From contig NZ_LR134117.1 in assembly GCF_900635445.1 (NCBI RefSeq), forward strand, positions 744,001-808,000: a DNA stretch of 64,000 bases, read 5' to 3'. Position 1 is the first letter of the stretch; each line of letters starts with the position of its first letter. The DNA is from Serratia odorifera (lineage in GTDB: Bacteria > Pseudomonadota > Gammaproteobacteria > Enterobacterales > Enterobacteriaceae). Under the pieces are notes generated by a model. It was not told where the DNA came from, searched no databases, and worked only from the letters and a program-made list of their open reading frames with translations. Shown here piece by piece: positions 56,363-64,000 of this stretch. The translations under genes and the position numbers were made by a program.

Positions 56363-57916
56363 CTACAGCGCCTGGTCCTTGATGCGCTTGTGTTCATCGG
56401 GGACGATCTCCGGTTGCGACTTGATATAGTCCACCACCGCGGCTGTCGCACCGCTGCCGGGAAGCGTCCTGATATTCCGCCCTTCGGTAAAGGCGCTGAA
56501 TCCATCTCCCCCGGTCGCCAGGAAAGAATTCACCACAATCGGATACCAGGCGTCATCCTTGAGCGGCTGCCCCTGCACCGTTAGCGAGACGATGCGCTGA
56601 TTGAGCGGCTTGCGGCTATCGTATTCCATCTCGATACCTTTCGAGACCTGCAGAATGCCATTGGTCAGATTTGCCGCATGATTCATTAGCCAACGTAGCT
56701 GTTTGCCGTTGATTTCCATATAGCTTAAATCGTCCGGGAAAGGGAACATGGTGATGATATCACCCAACTTGATTTCCCCTTGAGCAAGCTCACTTCTCAA
56801 ACCGCCGCTGTTGACAAAGGCAAGCTGCGCCCGTGGTTCCGCGGCCAAAAAGGCATCGCCAACCATATTGCCAGCGGCGGAAGACTCGCCATAAGAGCGC
56901 GTCAACTCTGCGCTGGCGCTGCCGATTTTCTGCTGGGTGATCTGCTTTAGCTTATCCGTCCATAGCGCGACCTTCGCCGCCGTTGCCGGGTCAGGCTCCA
57001 CGTCACCATCGTAAATATTGATCAACTTGCCTTGATAGCCAGCGATCTTTTTAGTTTTATCGTCAATATTCAACACCAATTTGCCCAGATCGATACCATA
57101 GGCATCGGTGGAAACAATCAAGGTATTATTGACTTTGATCGGTTCCGGCGTGCCAACGTGCGCATGCCCGGTAATAAGAACGTCCAATCCCTGCACCTGC
57201 TTTGCCAGTTCAATATCCTTGCTTAACAACCGGGTTACGTCTGCCGAACCAAAACTGGATTGCCGCGCCGGTACGCCTTCATGGATTAATAATACGGTAA
57301 CGTCCACCTTGTCGCGAATCTGCCCAAGATACTTATTGAGGTATTCCACTTCGTCGCGCATCTCTACGCCAGCGCGCATATTCTTATTTACCGTATCGTA
57401 GAAAGCGAATTTGCCATGCAGGCCAATCACGCCAACCTTGATGCCGGCTTTTTCCAAAATAACCCATGGTTTATCCCACACCGGTTTATCACTGTTCTCA
57501 TAAAACAGATTACCTAATAGCACCGGAAAAGTGGCTTTGCTCAACTGCTCAATCATATTGGGTACGCCATGATCAAACTCATGATTACCGATGGACACGG
57601 CATCAAACGACATTTGATTCATTATATCAATGATGGCTTCCCCCTGCGTTAGCGTGCTGATATACGGCCCGGTAAAAAAATCTCCGGCATCAAACAAGAA
57701 GACGCCATCATCTTTGGCTTTGGCCTGTTTGACAATGCTGGCGATATTGGCGAACCCCCCGACTTTTTTATCTTTACTGACATAGGGGGCTTTAAAAGGA
57801 AGTACATTAGCGTGTAAGTCGTTAGTGTGATAAATAGTGATGTCGGCTGATAATACCGAACCGCTTGCTAAAAACAATCCCATTATTAATACACTAAAAG
57901 CTTTAATTCTTCTCAT
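56363..57916 (-). CDS. periplasmic 5'-nucleotidase / metallophosphatase (UshA-like)
   Basis: 517 residues with a signal peptide (MRRIKAFSVLIMGLFLASGS, cleavage after about residue 23). N-terminal metallophosphatase domain: TIYHTNDLHANV, FLFDAGDFFTGPY, IGNHEFDHG, LLIHEG, VLITGHAHVGTPEP carry the dinuclear metal ligands. C-terminal 5'-nucleotidase domain: FVNSGGLRSEL, NSFLATGGDGFSAF. It should hydrolyse nucleotides (perhaps UDP-sugars or 2',3'-cyclic nucleotides) in the periplasm. It is not the usual ushA locus; its place upstream of a CNT carrier and deo genes suggests a scavenging role. Confidence 0.9.
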   Translation of the reverse strand: MRRIKAFSVLIMGLFLASGSVLSADITIYHTNDLHANVLPFKAPYVSKDKKVGGFANIASIVKQAKAKDDGVFLFDAGDFFTGPYISTLTQGEAIIDIMNQMSFDAVSIGNHEFDHGVPNMIEQLSKATFPVLLGNLFYENSDKPVWDKPWVILEKAGIKVGVIGLHGKFAFYDTVNKNMRAGVEMRDEVEYLNKYLGQIRDKVDVTVLLIHEGVPARQSSFGSADVTRLLSKDIELAKQVQGLDVLITGHAHVGTPEPIKVNNTLIVSTDAYGIDLGKLVLNIDDKTKKIAGYQGKLINIYDGDVEPDPATAAKVALWTDKLKQITQQKIGSASAELTRSYGESSAAGNMVGDAFLAAEPRAQLAFVNSGGLRSELAQGEIKLGDIITMFPFPDDLSYMEINGKQLRWLMNHAANLTNGILQVSKGIEMEYDSRKPLNQRIVSLTVQGQPLKDDAWYPIVVNSFLATGGDGFSAFTEGRNIRTLPGSGATAAVVDYIKSQPEIVPDEHKRIKDQAL

Positions 57917-58459
57917 TGCATATCCTCCATGAATTATTAAACTTTAACTCTTAGCCACACTAGTCAATATCACCGTCGGTTTCTGTGAGCTACAGCCTGA
58001 TTTATAAAATCACAGTGAGGGATATCGATAAATATTCCAGCGCCTGGTTGCGGATATTCCTGAAAATAATTCATTCGCTGATTGAAATTTAAATAAAGAA
58101 TATTAGCGATGTAATTAAAGACCTGCTACCAACCAGTTCTTATAATTAAAATATTGGATATATTGACCGGTTTTTTTATTGAAAATATCCATATTGGCTA
58201 AACCCGTTCTCGCCGTTGCATTTCCGTCGCTGTGCCAGTCGGCGGGCAGTTTCTTGCTGCGGCAGCGGTCACAAGCGAGGAGTCGACATAGCCTTGCCGC
58301 CATGACCTAACGTTGCAACAATACCGGCTGATTGCTGAAATGGCCGGGATCGTAAAAAGTACACGCAACAATTGCCGGACTTCCCCCACATCCCCCTAGC
58401 CCCCAACCGCCCTTTCCCTACAATAAGGGATCTGTTGAGGCATAACGCAAGGAAAGACG
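57917..58459. other. intergenic region between the nucleotidase and LacI-type genes
   Basis: 543 bp between divergent genes. The part next to the nucleotidase is AT-rich and probably promoter DNA. Between 58115 and 58303 a minus-strand 62-codon frame ends TGQYIQYFNYKNWLVAGL and has amino-acid usage that looks partly coding, but no family is recognised and no ribosome site is seen; it may be a gene remnant. Nothing else is apparent. Confidence 0.4.
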
Positions 58460-59464
58460 GTGTCGAAAGCCAATCCCAATGCCACCATCGTGGACATCGC
58501 CCGCCGTGCCAGGGTGACCAATATCACCGTTTCCCGCGCCTTCAATAAGCCCGAGCTGGTCAAGCCGGAAACCCGTGAACGCATTCACGCCATCGCCAAA
58601 GAGCTGAACTACGTGCCCAATGCCTTCGCACAGGGGCTAAAGAGCAGCAGCAGCCAGATTATCGGCATCGTCACCAGCAGTATGTATAACCCGTTCTATT
58701 CCGGCCTGATCAAGACCGTGTCGCGCATCGCGCGCCAGCAGGGTTACCAGATCATGCTGTTCGACACCGACGGCAGCGAAGAGGCGGAAATGCGCGCCAT
58801 TCAGGCGCTGTTCGGCTACAAGGCGCGCGGCATCCTGTTATCGGCGGTGCGCGATGACAAGCATTATCGTCCCGCCTATCTGGAACTGGCCGAGGTGTAC
58901 GGCATCCCTCTGATTCTGCTCGATCGCGATCTCTACGATCAGCAACTGAGCGGGGTGTTCCTCGACAACCGCGAGATCGGCATCCTCGCCGGCCGCTATC
59001 TGGCGGAGCAACCGGAGAAAAAACTGCTGATTATCGGCGGCCCCGCCGACTCGGAGATCACGTTGACGCGTACCGCCGGCATCGTTGCGGCGCTGAAAGG
59101 GCGTGGCCGCGAACTACATATCATCAACGGCGACTACGATTTCATGTCGCAGGAAAGCGAGGTGCGCACCTATCTGGCCCAGCCGGAGAACCGCCCGGAT
59201 TACATCATCGGCCTGAACGGCATCATCACGCTGGGCGCCATCGCCATCTGCCACGAAATGGGCCTCTATCAGCAGGTGAAGTTCTTCTCGATCGACGAAC
59301 CGCCGCGCGCCGGCGCTTACGGCCTGCACATTCCCGGGGTGTATCACGATACGCAGAAACTGGGGGAGATCGCCGCGGAGCTGCTGTTTAGCGCAATCAA
59401 CAGCCCGCGCGGAGAGCTGCCGGTGCGCAGAGAGTTCTTCACCGGCTCGCTGTTGAATCGCTGA
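58460..59464 (+). CDS. LacI-family transcriptional regulator
   Basis: 334 residues from GTG 58460 with AAGGAAAG upstream. N-terminal HTH ATIVDIARRARVTNITVSRAF (about 8-28) and hinge, then a periplasmic-binding-protein-like sensor domain (IGIVTSSMYNPFYSGLIKTV, GIPLILLDRD, IIGLNGIITLGAIAICHE). It is tail-to-tail with the pentose operon (7-nt gap, small GGGC hairpin at 59464-59481) and is the probable regulator of that operon. The ligand is unknown; a pentose or its phosphate is inferred. Confidence 0.88.
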   Translation: MSKANPNATIVDIARRARVTNITVSRAFNKPELVKPETRERIHAIAKELNYVPNAFAQGLKSSSSQIIGIVTSSMYNPFYSGLIKTVSRIARQQGYQIMLFDTDGSEEAEMRAIQALFGYKARGILLSAVRDDKHYRPAYLELAEVYGIPLILLDRDLYDQQLSGVFLDNREIGILAGRYLAEQPEKKLLIIGGPADSEITLTRTAGIVAALKGRGRELHIINGDYDFMSQESEVRTYLAQPENRPDYIIGLNGIITLGAIAICHEMGLYQQVKFFSIDEPPRAGAYGLHIPGVYHDTQKLGEIAAELLFSAINSPRGELPVRREFFTGSLLNR

Positions 59465-59470
59465 CGGGCG

Positions 59471-60164
59471 TTATTGCCCGTAGTAAGCGTGTTTGCCGTG
59501 CTTGCGCAGGAAATGTTTGTCCAGCAGCGCCGGCTGCATCGGGGCGATCGCCGGCACCAGTTGGCGCGTCGCCATCGCCATCGCGGCGACCTCCTCCAGC
59601 ACCACCGCGTTGTGCACCGCATCCGCCGCGTCCTTGCCCCAGGCGAACGGCCCGTGGGAATAGACCAGCACCCCTGGCACCTGCTGCGGATCGCGCCCGC
59701 TCTGTTGGAAAGTTTCGACGATCACCTTGCCGGTTTCCTGCTCGTAATCACCGGCGATCTCCGCCTCGCGCATCGGCCGGGTGCAGGGAATATCGCCGTA
59801 AAAATAGTCGGCGTGGGTGGTGCCGAGCGCCGGGATCGGCTGCCCCCGCCTGCGCCCAGATGGTGGCGTTGCGGCTGTGGGTATGCACCACGCCACCGAT
59901 ATCGCCGAAGGCGCGGTATAACGCCAGATGGGTCGCAGTATCGGACGAGGGTTTGCAATGCCCTTCCCGCACCTTGCCGTCCAGATCCACCACCACCAGA
60001 TCCTCCAGCGTCATCGCCTGATAGGCGATGCCCGAAGGCTTGATCACCACCAGCCCGCGTTGGCGATCGATCGCCGAAACGTTGCCCCAGGTAAAGGTCA
60101 CCAGCCCATATTCCGGCAGGCTGAGATTGGCGGCCAGTACCTGCCGCTTGAGTTCGTTCAGCAT
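59471..60164 (-). CDS. L-ribulose-5-phosphate 4-epimerase, AraD/SgbE/UlaF type (one frameshift)
   Basis: Zinc enzyme converting L-ribulose-5-phosphate to D-xylulose-5-phosphate. ATG 60164 begins MLNELKRQVLAANLSLPEYG; metal-binding histidines lie in VVHTHSRNAT and VYSHGPFAWG, and TTHADYFYGDIPCTRPM is a family hallmark. One extra C in the run at 59843-59847 breaks the frame after IWAQAG. Corrected length 230 (E. coli AraD and SgbE 231). It overlaps the 3-epimerase gene by 7 nt. The operon context (L-xylulose kinase, 3-epimerase) fits the SgbE/UlaF role rather than arabinose. Confidence 0.92.
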
Positions 60165-61027
60165 GCGATTCCTCCGCTGATCATCTGTTGTTCAATCCAG
60201 GCCTTGGCCTGGGCGATGCGCTGCTTATCCTGTCCGTCTTCACGCGCCCACATCTCCAGCAGGTAGGGGCCACGATAGCCGAGCGTATTGAGTACCGAAA
60301 AGGCGTGGGCGAAATCCACGCACCCTTCGCCAAACGGCACGTCGCGAAACTGCCCGGCGCTGCCCGGCCCCACCGCAATCGTGTCTTTGAGGTGGATGGC
60401 GGTGATACTGCCAATGTCCAATGCCAGCTCGGCGGCGATATCGTTGCCCCAGGCGCTGAGGTTGCCAAGGTCGGGATACACCGTGAACCACGGGCTGTTG
60501 ACGTGGCGCGCAATGTCGCGCCATTTGCTGATGCTGTTGATAAACGGCGTGTCCATCACTTCCACCGACAGCATCACCTGTGCTCTGCCAGCCTGCGCCA
60601 CCGCCCACTGCATGCCCTCGATAAAGCGTGCACGGCTGTGACGGTCGGCGGGTTCGTAATAGACGTCGTAACCCGCCAGTTGGATGTTGCGAATGCCGAG
60701 ATCCACCGCCAGATCCAGCGCCTTGATCAACAGCACCCGCGCCCGTTCACGGGTGGCCACGTCGGCGCTGCCGAACGGATCGCGCCGGTGTGCCGACAGA
60801 CACAGGCTCGGTACCGTCACCCCGCTGTCGAGACGCGCCTGAATAAACGCCAGTCGCTGACTGCGATCCCAATCCAGACGCTGCTGGCGCGCCGGCTGTT
60901 CGTCGATCGACATCTCCACAAAATCAAACCCCAGCTCCGCGGCGATCGCCAGCCGCTGCGGCCAGCTCAGATTGGCGGGCAGCGCTTTTTCATACAATCC
61001 CAGACAGGCGACGTTAGTTGTTTGCAT
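60158..61027 (-). CDS. L-ribulose/L-xylulose-5-phosphate 3-epimerase (UlaE/SgbU family)
   Basis: TIM-barrel epimerase converting L-xylulose-5-phosphate to L-ribulose-5-phosphate. 289 residues from ATG 61027 (MQTTNVACLGLYEKALPANL), with GAGG six bases before it; ATGs at 61030 and 61039 are alternatives. LGFDFVEMSIDE, VPSLCLSAHRRDPFGS, IQLAGYDVYYEPA, SVEVMDTPFINSISKW and FGEGCVDF match E. coli UlaE. It overlaps the end of the kinase gene by 14 nt and the 4-epimerase start by 7 nt, so the three are translationally coupled. Confidence 0.92.
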   Translation of the reverse strand: MQTTNVACLGLYEKALPANLSWPQRLAIAAELGFDFVEMSIDEQPARQQRLDWDRSQRLAFIQARLDSGVTVPSLCLSAHRRDPFGSADVATRERARVLLIKALDLAVDLGIRNIQLAGYDVYYEPADRHSRARFIEGMQWAVAQAGRAQVMLSVEVMDTPFINSISKWRDIARHVNSPWFTVYPDLGNLSAWGNDIAAELALDIGSITAIHLKDTIAVGPGSAGQFRDVPFGEGCVDFAHAFSVLNTLGYRGPYLLEMWAREDGQDKQRIAQAKAWIEQQMISGGIAC

Positions 61028-62501
61028 CATTGACCTCATTCAAAGCCTGGGCGACCGCCAGATAGCGCGCCTGCTGGGCGCGCAGACGCCGATGGGCGGC
61101 GGGCGCGGGATAAAAACAACGCAGCTTGGGCGGCGCGGCGGCGATCGCTTCGGCGAAGCCGGCATACTCCCGGCGCCTACTGCGGCACACAGCGCGGCGG
61201 CACGGCAGCCGCTCTGGCGGCTTGCCACCACGTCGAGCGGCAGATTGCCTGCGTCGGCGTACATCTGCATCCAGACGTCGGACTGCGTCGGCCCACCGGT
61301 CATGCGCACCCGCTCAATGCGCGGGTTCAGCCGCACCATGCGCTGCTGATGGATCAGGTGCGAAAACACGATGCCCTGATAGATAGCCTGCACCACGTCT
61401 GCCATCTCATGATGGGCGCTCAGGCCGATCAACCCGCCCGGCGTGTTGCCGCCAAGGTTGGAACCGTACAGATAGGGCAGGAACAGCAGCTCGCTGGGCC
61501 GTTCGCAGCGCTCGGCCACCCCAGGCGTTGAACTGGGCGTAGCGTTGCCGGTCGTCGGCGCAAAACTGGCGCAGGAACCAGGCCAGATTGCCGGCCGAGG
61601 TCGGGCTACCCTCGTGCACAAAATAGCGGCCGTCGATGCAGTAACGCCCCCAGGCATAGGGATAGTCGGCGGGGATCAGTCGCTCGGTCACGCAGGTGGC
61701 GATCGACCAGGTGCCCGCCACCGCGCTGAGCGTGCGATCGTCGGCCACGCCGGAGCTGAGCGCCGCGCCCACCACGTCGAACAGGCCGCCGTATACCGCC
61801 GTGCCCGCCCGCAGGCCGCACTGCGCCGCCGCCCCGGCCGTCACTCGCCCGGCCAGTTGCGCCGAGCCAATCACCGGCGCGGTCTTTTCCGCCGCCTCTT
61901 CAATGCCAAAAGCCGCCATCAGCGTCGGATCGTAAGCCCCACTGTGCTGGTTAAACAGGTTGCTGCCGGAGATATTGGTTACCTCGGCCGCCGCCTCGCC
62001 GGTCAGGCGAAAGCGCAGATAGTCATGTGCCATCAAAATGCGATCGACGGCGGCGTACTGCGCCGGTTGATGCTGCTTCAGCCAGCGCAGCAGCAGCGCC
62101 GGGTGACTGGGCCACAGCGGCTGCAGGCTACGCGGGTAGGTCTGCGCATCTACCCCGGCGCGCTGCAAGGCTGCGACCGTTTCCGCCGCGCGGTTGTCCG
62201 AAGAGAGAATGCCGTTGCCGACCGGCTTGCCGTACCGGTCAATGGCATACAGCCCTTTGCCGTGCGCCGAAAAGCCGACGCCGCGCACCTGACCGGCATC
62301 CAGCGCCGCTGCATGCAGCGTCTGGCGGATCGCGGCGCAGACGTCATCCCACAGCGCCTCCATATTGCGTTCGCTGAAACCTGGCCGGGCGGCGATCGTC
62401 GCACCGTCGCGTTCGGCGATCGCCAGTTCTTCACCGTCAGCCCGGTACAACCCGGCCTTGATCACCGTGCCGCCGACGTCTATGCCAAGAAAAATGCCCA
62501 T
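61014..62501 (-). CDS. lyxK: FGGY-family L-xylulose kinase, LyxK type (two frameshifts)
   Basis: ATP-dependent sugar kinase most like E. coli LyxK. N-terminal ATPase motif FLGIDVGGTVIKAGLY (4-19), GVGFSAHGKGLYAID, HPALLLRWLKQHQP, AHDYLRFRLTG, GLFDVVGAALSSG, VHEGSPTSAGNLAWF; C-terminal VRMTGGPTQSDVWMQMYAD. Breaks: an extra C at 61519-61522 after FNAW, and a missing C near 61169-61171 after AVGAG; the tail ends ARYLAVAQALNEVNDANN at 61014. Corrected length 495 (E. coli 498). LyxK phosphorylates L-xylulose and, with the two epimerases here, completes conversion to D-xylulose-5-phosphate. Confidence 0.9.
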
Positions 62502-62509
62502 TGCGCCCC

Positions 62510-63499
62510 CTACTTGCGCCGCACGGAACTGAGATAGATGGCGGCCAGGATGATGCCGCCCTTCACCACGTTCTGGATATACGGCGACACGCTCATCAGA
62601 TTGAGGCCGTTGTTCAGCACCCCGAGCATCATTGCCCCCACCAACGTGCCGACAATGGCGCCACGCCCGCCGGAGATTGCCGCCCCGCCGAGCACGACCG
62701 CTGCAATGGCGTCCAGTTCAAAGCCTTCACCGGCGTTGGGCTGCCCGCTCATCAGGCGTGAGGTCAGCACCAGCCCGGCCAGCGCGGCGGTCAGACCGCT
62801 TATCACGTACACCAGCATCTTGTAGCGCGGCACGCGGATGCCGCTCAGGCGCGCCGCCTCTTCGTTGCCGCCCATCGCGTAGATGTAACGGCCGAACGGC
62901 AGCTGGTTCAGCATCAGCCAGGCCAGCAGGTACACGCCGAGCATGATCAGAATTGGCACCTGGATACCCAGCACCGTGCCGCGGCCGAAGAAGGCGAAGA
63001 CGTCGGGCAGGCCGGAGATCGGGTAGCCGCCGGTGTACAGCAGCGCCAGACCGCGGGCGATCCCCATCGATGCCAGAGTGACGATGATCGGCGGCATGCG
63101 CAGATAGGCGATGCAAGCGCCGTTGGCCAGACCGAATAGCGCCCCGACCGCCAATGCCGCCACCATCGCCAACGGGATGGGGATCGCCGCCAGCATCAGC
63201 CCGGCGGCGACGGAGCCGGCCAGCGCCATCACCGGCCCGACCGAGAGATCGATACCGCCGGTGAGGATGGCGCAGGTCATGCCCACCGCGATGATGGCGT
63301 TGATTGACACCTGGCGCGCCACATTGGTCAGGTTGTTGACGCTGAGGAAGCTGTCGTTCAGCACGCTCATCAGCGCAAACAGGATCACGAAGCCGATAAA
63401 CGGCAACACCGCCGGATGGTGTAGCAGTTTATCCCAGCGCTTGCCGAGGCTGGGGGCAGCGGCGCGGCGCGCCACGGCGGGTTGTTCAATTCCGATCAT
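62510..63499 (-). CDS. sugar ABC transporter permease (RbsC-like)
   Basis: 329 residues, about eight to ten helices, of the BPD_transp_2 ribose/galactose permease family. GMTCAILTGGIDLSVGPVMA, the EAA-like segment and IAAVVLGGAAISGGRGAIVG are characteristic. ATG 63499 (MIGIEQPAVARR) overlaps the ATPase stop as ATGA; the frame open to 63604 is rejected. It probably forms the channel for pentose import for the kinase and epimerases downstream. The binding-protein gene is not in the window. Confidence 0.9.
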   Translation of the reverse strand: MIGIEQPAVARRAAAPSLGKRWDKLLHHPAVLPFIGFVILFALMSVLNDSFLSVNNLTNVARQVSINAIIAVGMTCAILTGGIDLSVGPVMALAGSVAAGLMLAAIPIPLAMVAALAVGALFGLANGACIAYLRMPPIIVTLASMGIARGLALLYTGGYPISGLPDVFAFFGRGTVLGIQVPILIMLGVYLLAWLMLNQLPFGRYIYAMGGNEEAARLSGIRVPRYKMLVYVISGLTAALAGLVLTSRLMSGQPNAGEGFELDAIAAVVLGGAAISGGRGAIVGTLVGAMMLGVLNNGLNLMSVSPYIQNVVKGGIILAAIYLSSVRRK

Positions 63500-64000
63500 A
63501 ATGCACTCCCGGTAGCGTGAAGCATGATGTGGTTGGATTCGATGTCGTCGCCGGTCAGCTCGGCAACGATGTGGCCGCCGCGAAACACCAGCACGCGGTC
63601 GCACACGCCGATGATCTCCGGCAGCTCGGAGGAAATCATGATGATGGAGATACCCTGCAGGGTCAGTTGCTGCATCAGCTGGTAGATCTCGGCCTTGGCG
63701 CCCACGTCGATACCGCGCGTCGGTTCGTCGAAGATCAAGATGTTGCAGTCGTTGTTGAGCCAGCGGGCGATCACCACTTTCTGCTGGTTACCGCCGCTCA
63801 GGGTACTGACGGCGGTATCCGCGCCCGGGGTTTTTACCCCGACCGCGTGGATCAACCGCTGCACCACGTCGCGATCCTTGCTGGCGCTGACGAAGATCTT
63901 GCCGCGCCGATGATGCCGGTTGAGGGTGATGTTCTGCGCCACCGAGAACGGCAGCACCAGGCCTTCGGTTTTGCGACTCTCCGGCAGCAGACCGATGCCC
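63496..64000 (-). CDS. sugar ABC transporter ATP-binding protein, C-terminal part (RbsA-like; runs off the window)
   Basis: About 168 residues of the second ATPase cassette of a two-cassette sugar importer: signature LSGGNQQKVVIARWL, Walker B ILIFDEPTRGIDVGAKAEIY, and SSELPEIIGVCDRVLVFRGG. The sequence just inside the window edge (GIGLLPESRKTEGLVLPFSV) is in frame and typical of RbsA/MglA. The stop at 63496 overlaps the permease start by four bases. The N-terminal cassette, and probably the binding protein and operon promoter, lie beyond 64000. Confidence 0.9.
   Translation of the reverse strand, partial: GIGLLPESRKTEGLVLPFSVAQNITLNRHHRRGKIFVSASKDRDVVQRLIHAVGVKTPGADTAVSTLSGGNQQKVVIARWLNNDCNILIFDEPTRGIDVGAKAEIYQLMQQLTLQGISIIMISSELPEIIGVCDRVLVFRGGHIVAELTGDDIESNHIMLHATGSAL

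Overview
The window reads as chromosomal DNA of an enterobacterium, most probably Serratia (order Yersiniales). The basis is gene content, GC-rich coding sequence, and gene order that follows the E. coli 0/100-minute region with genus-typical insertions. This assignment rests on recalled protein similarity, not on a database search. Nearly every gene is recognisable. There is no prophage, insertion sequence, CRISPR array, rRNA or tRNA gene.

Layout. 1-1779: start of carA (partial) and dapB. 1980-5744: an accessory alpha-galactoside module (LacY-type permease, GH4 alpha-galactosidase, divergent AraC-type regulator). 5791-11519: the ispH-fkpB-lspA-ileS-ribF block, with divergent rpsT at 11912. 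12241-14493: nhaR and nhaA. 14724-17877: dnaJ/dnaK with two sigma-32-like promoters. 18204-24665: satP, an MFS transporter, mog, talB, yaaJ, yaaA. 24711-29548: thrC-thrB-thrA and the thrL leader with its attenuator. 29761-34833: lasT, arcA (FNR-type site upstream), creA, rob, gpmB, yjjX. 34851-37174: trpR (with operator) and slt. 37745-40074: a yfiR-yfiN-yfiB c-di-GMP signalling operon. 40216-41885: ettA. 41953-45368: LysR regulator, zinc-type alcohol dehydrogenase-like oxidoreductase, membrane glycosyltransferase. 45516-50031: nadR, radA, serB, ytjB. 50128-57916: a nucleotide and deoxynucleoside utilisation cluster (deoD, deoB, deoA, deoC, CNT nucleoside transporter, periplasmic 5'-nucleotidase) with an ERIC-like repeat between deoB and deoA. 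58460-64000: a LacI regulator facing a pentose operon (4-epimerase, 3-epimerase, LyxK-type kinase, RbsC-like permease, RbsA-like ATPase running off the end), probably for L-xylulose, L-lyxose or a related sugar.

How the genes work together. The 50-58 kb cluster forms one route: extracellular nucleotides are dephosphorylated in the periplasm, nucleosides are imported by the CNT carrier, DeoD and DeoA release (deoxy)ribose-1-phosphate, DeoB isomerises it and DeoC cleaves it. The 59-64 kb operon forms a second route: ABC import, phosphorylation to L-xylulose-5-phosphate, 3-epimerisation to L-ribulose-5-phosphate, 4-epimerisation to D-xylulose-5-phosphate.

Quality warning. About 35 single-base indels, mostly in short homopolymers, break the frames of otherwise well-conserved genes (dapB, dnaK, thrA, lasT, creA, gpmB, trpR, slt, yfiN, ettA, the LysR gene, nadR, radA, the araD-like gene, lyxK). 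Several of these genes are essential or nearly so, and the right protein resumes in another frame right after each break. I read most of them as sequencing or assembly errors and give full-length gene spans with the break positions. slt (about 13 breaks) and the LysR gene (apparent loss of about 25 residues) are the places where real decay cannot be excluded.
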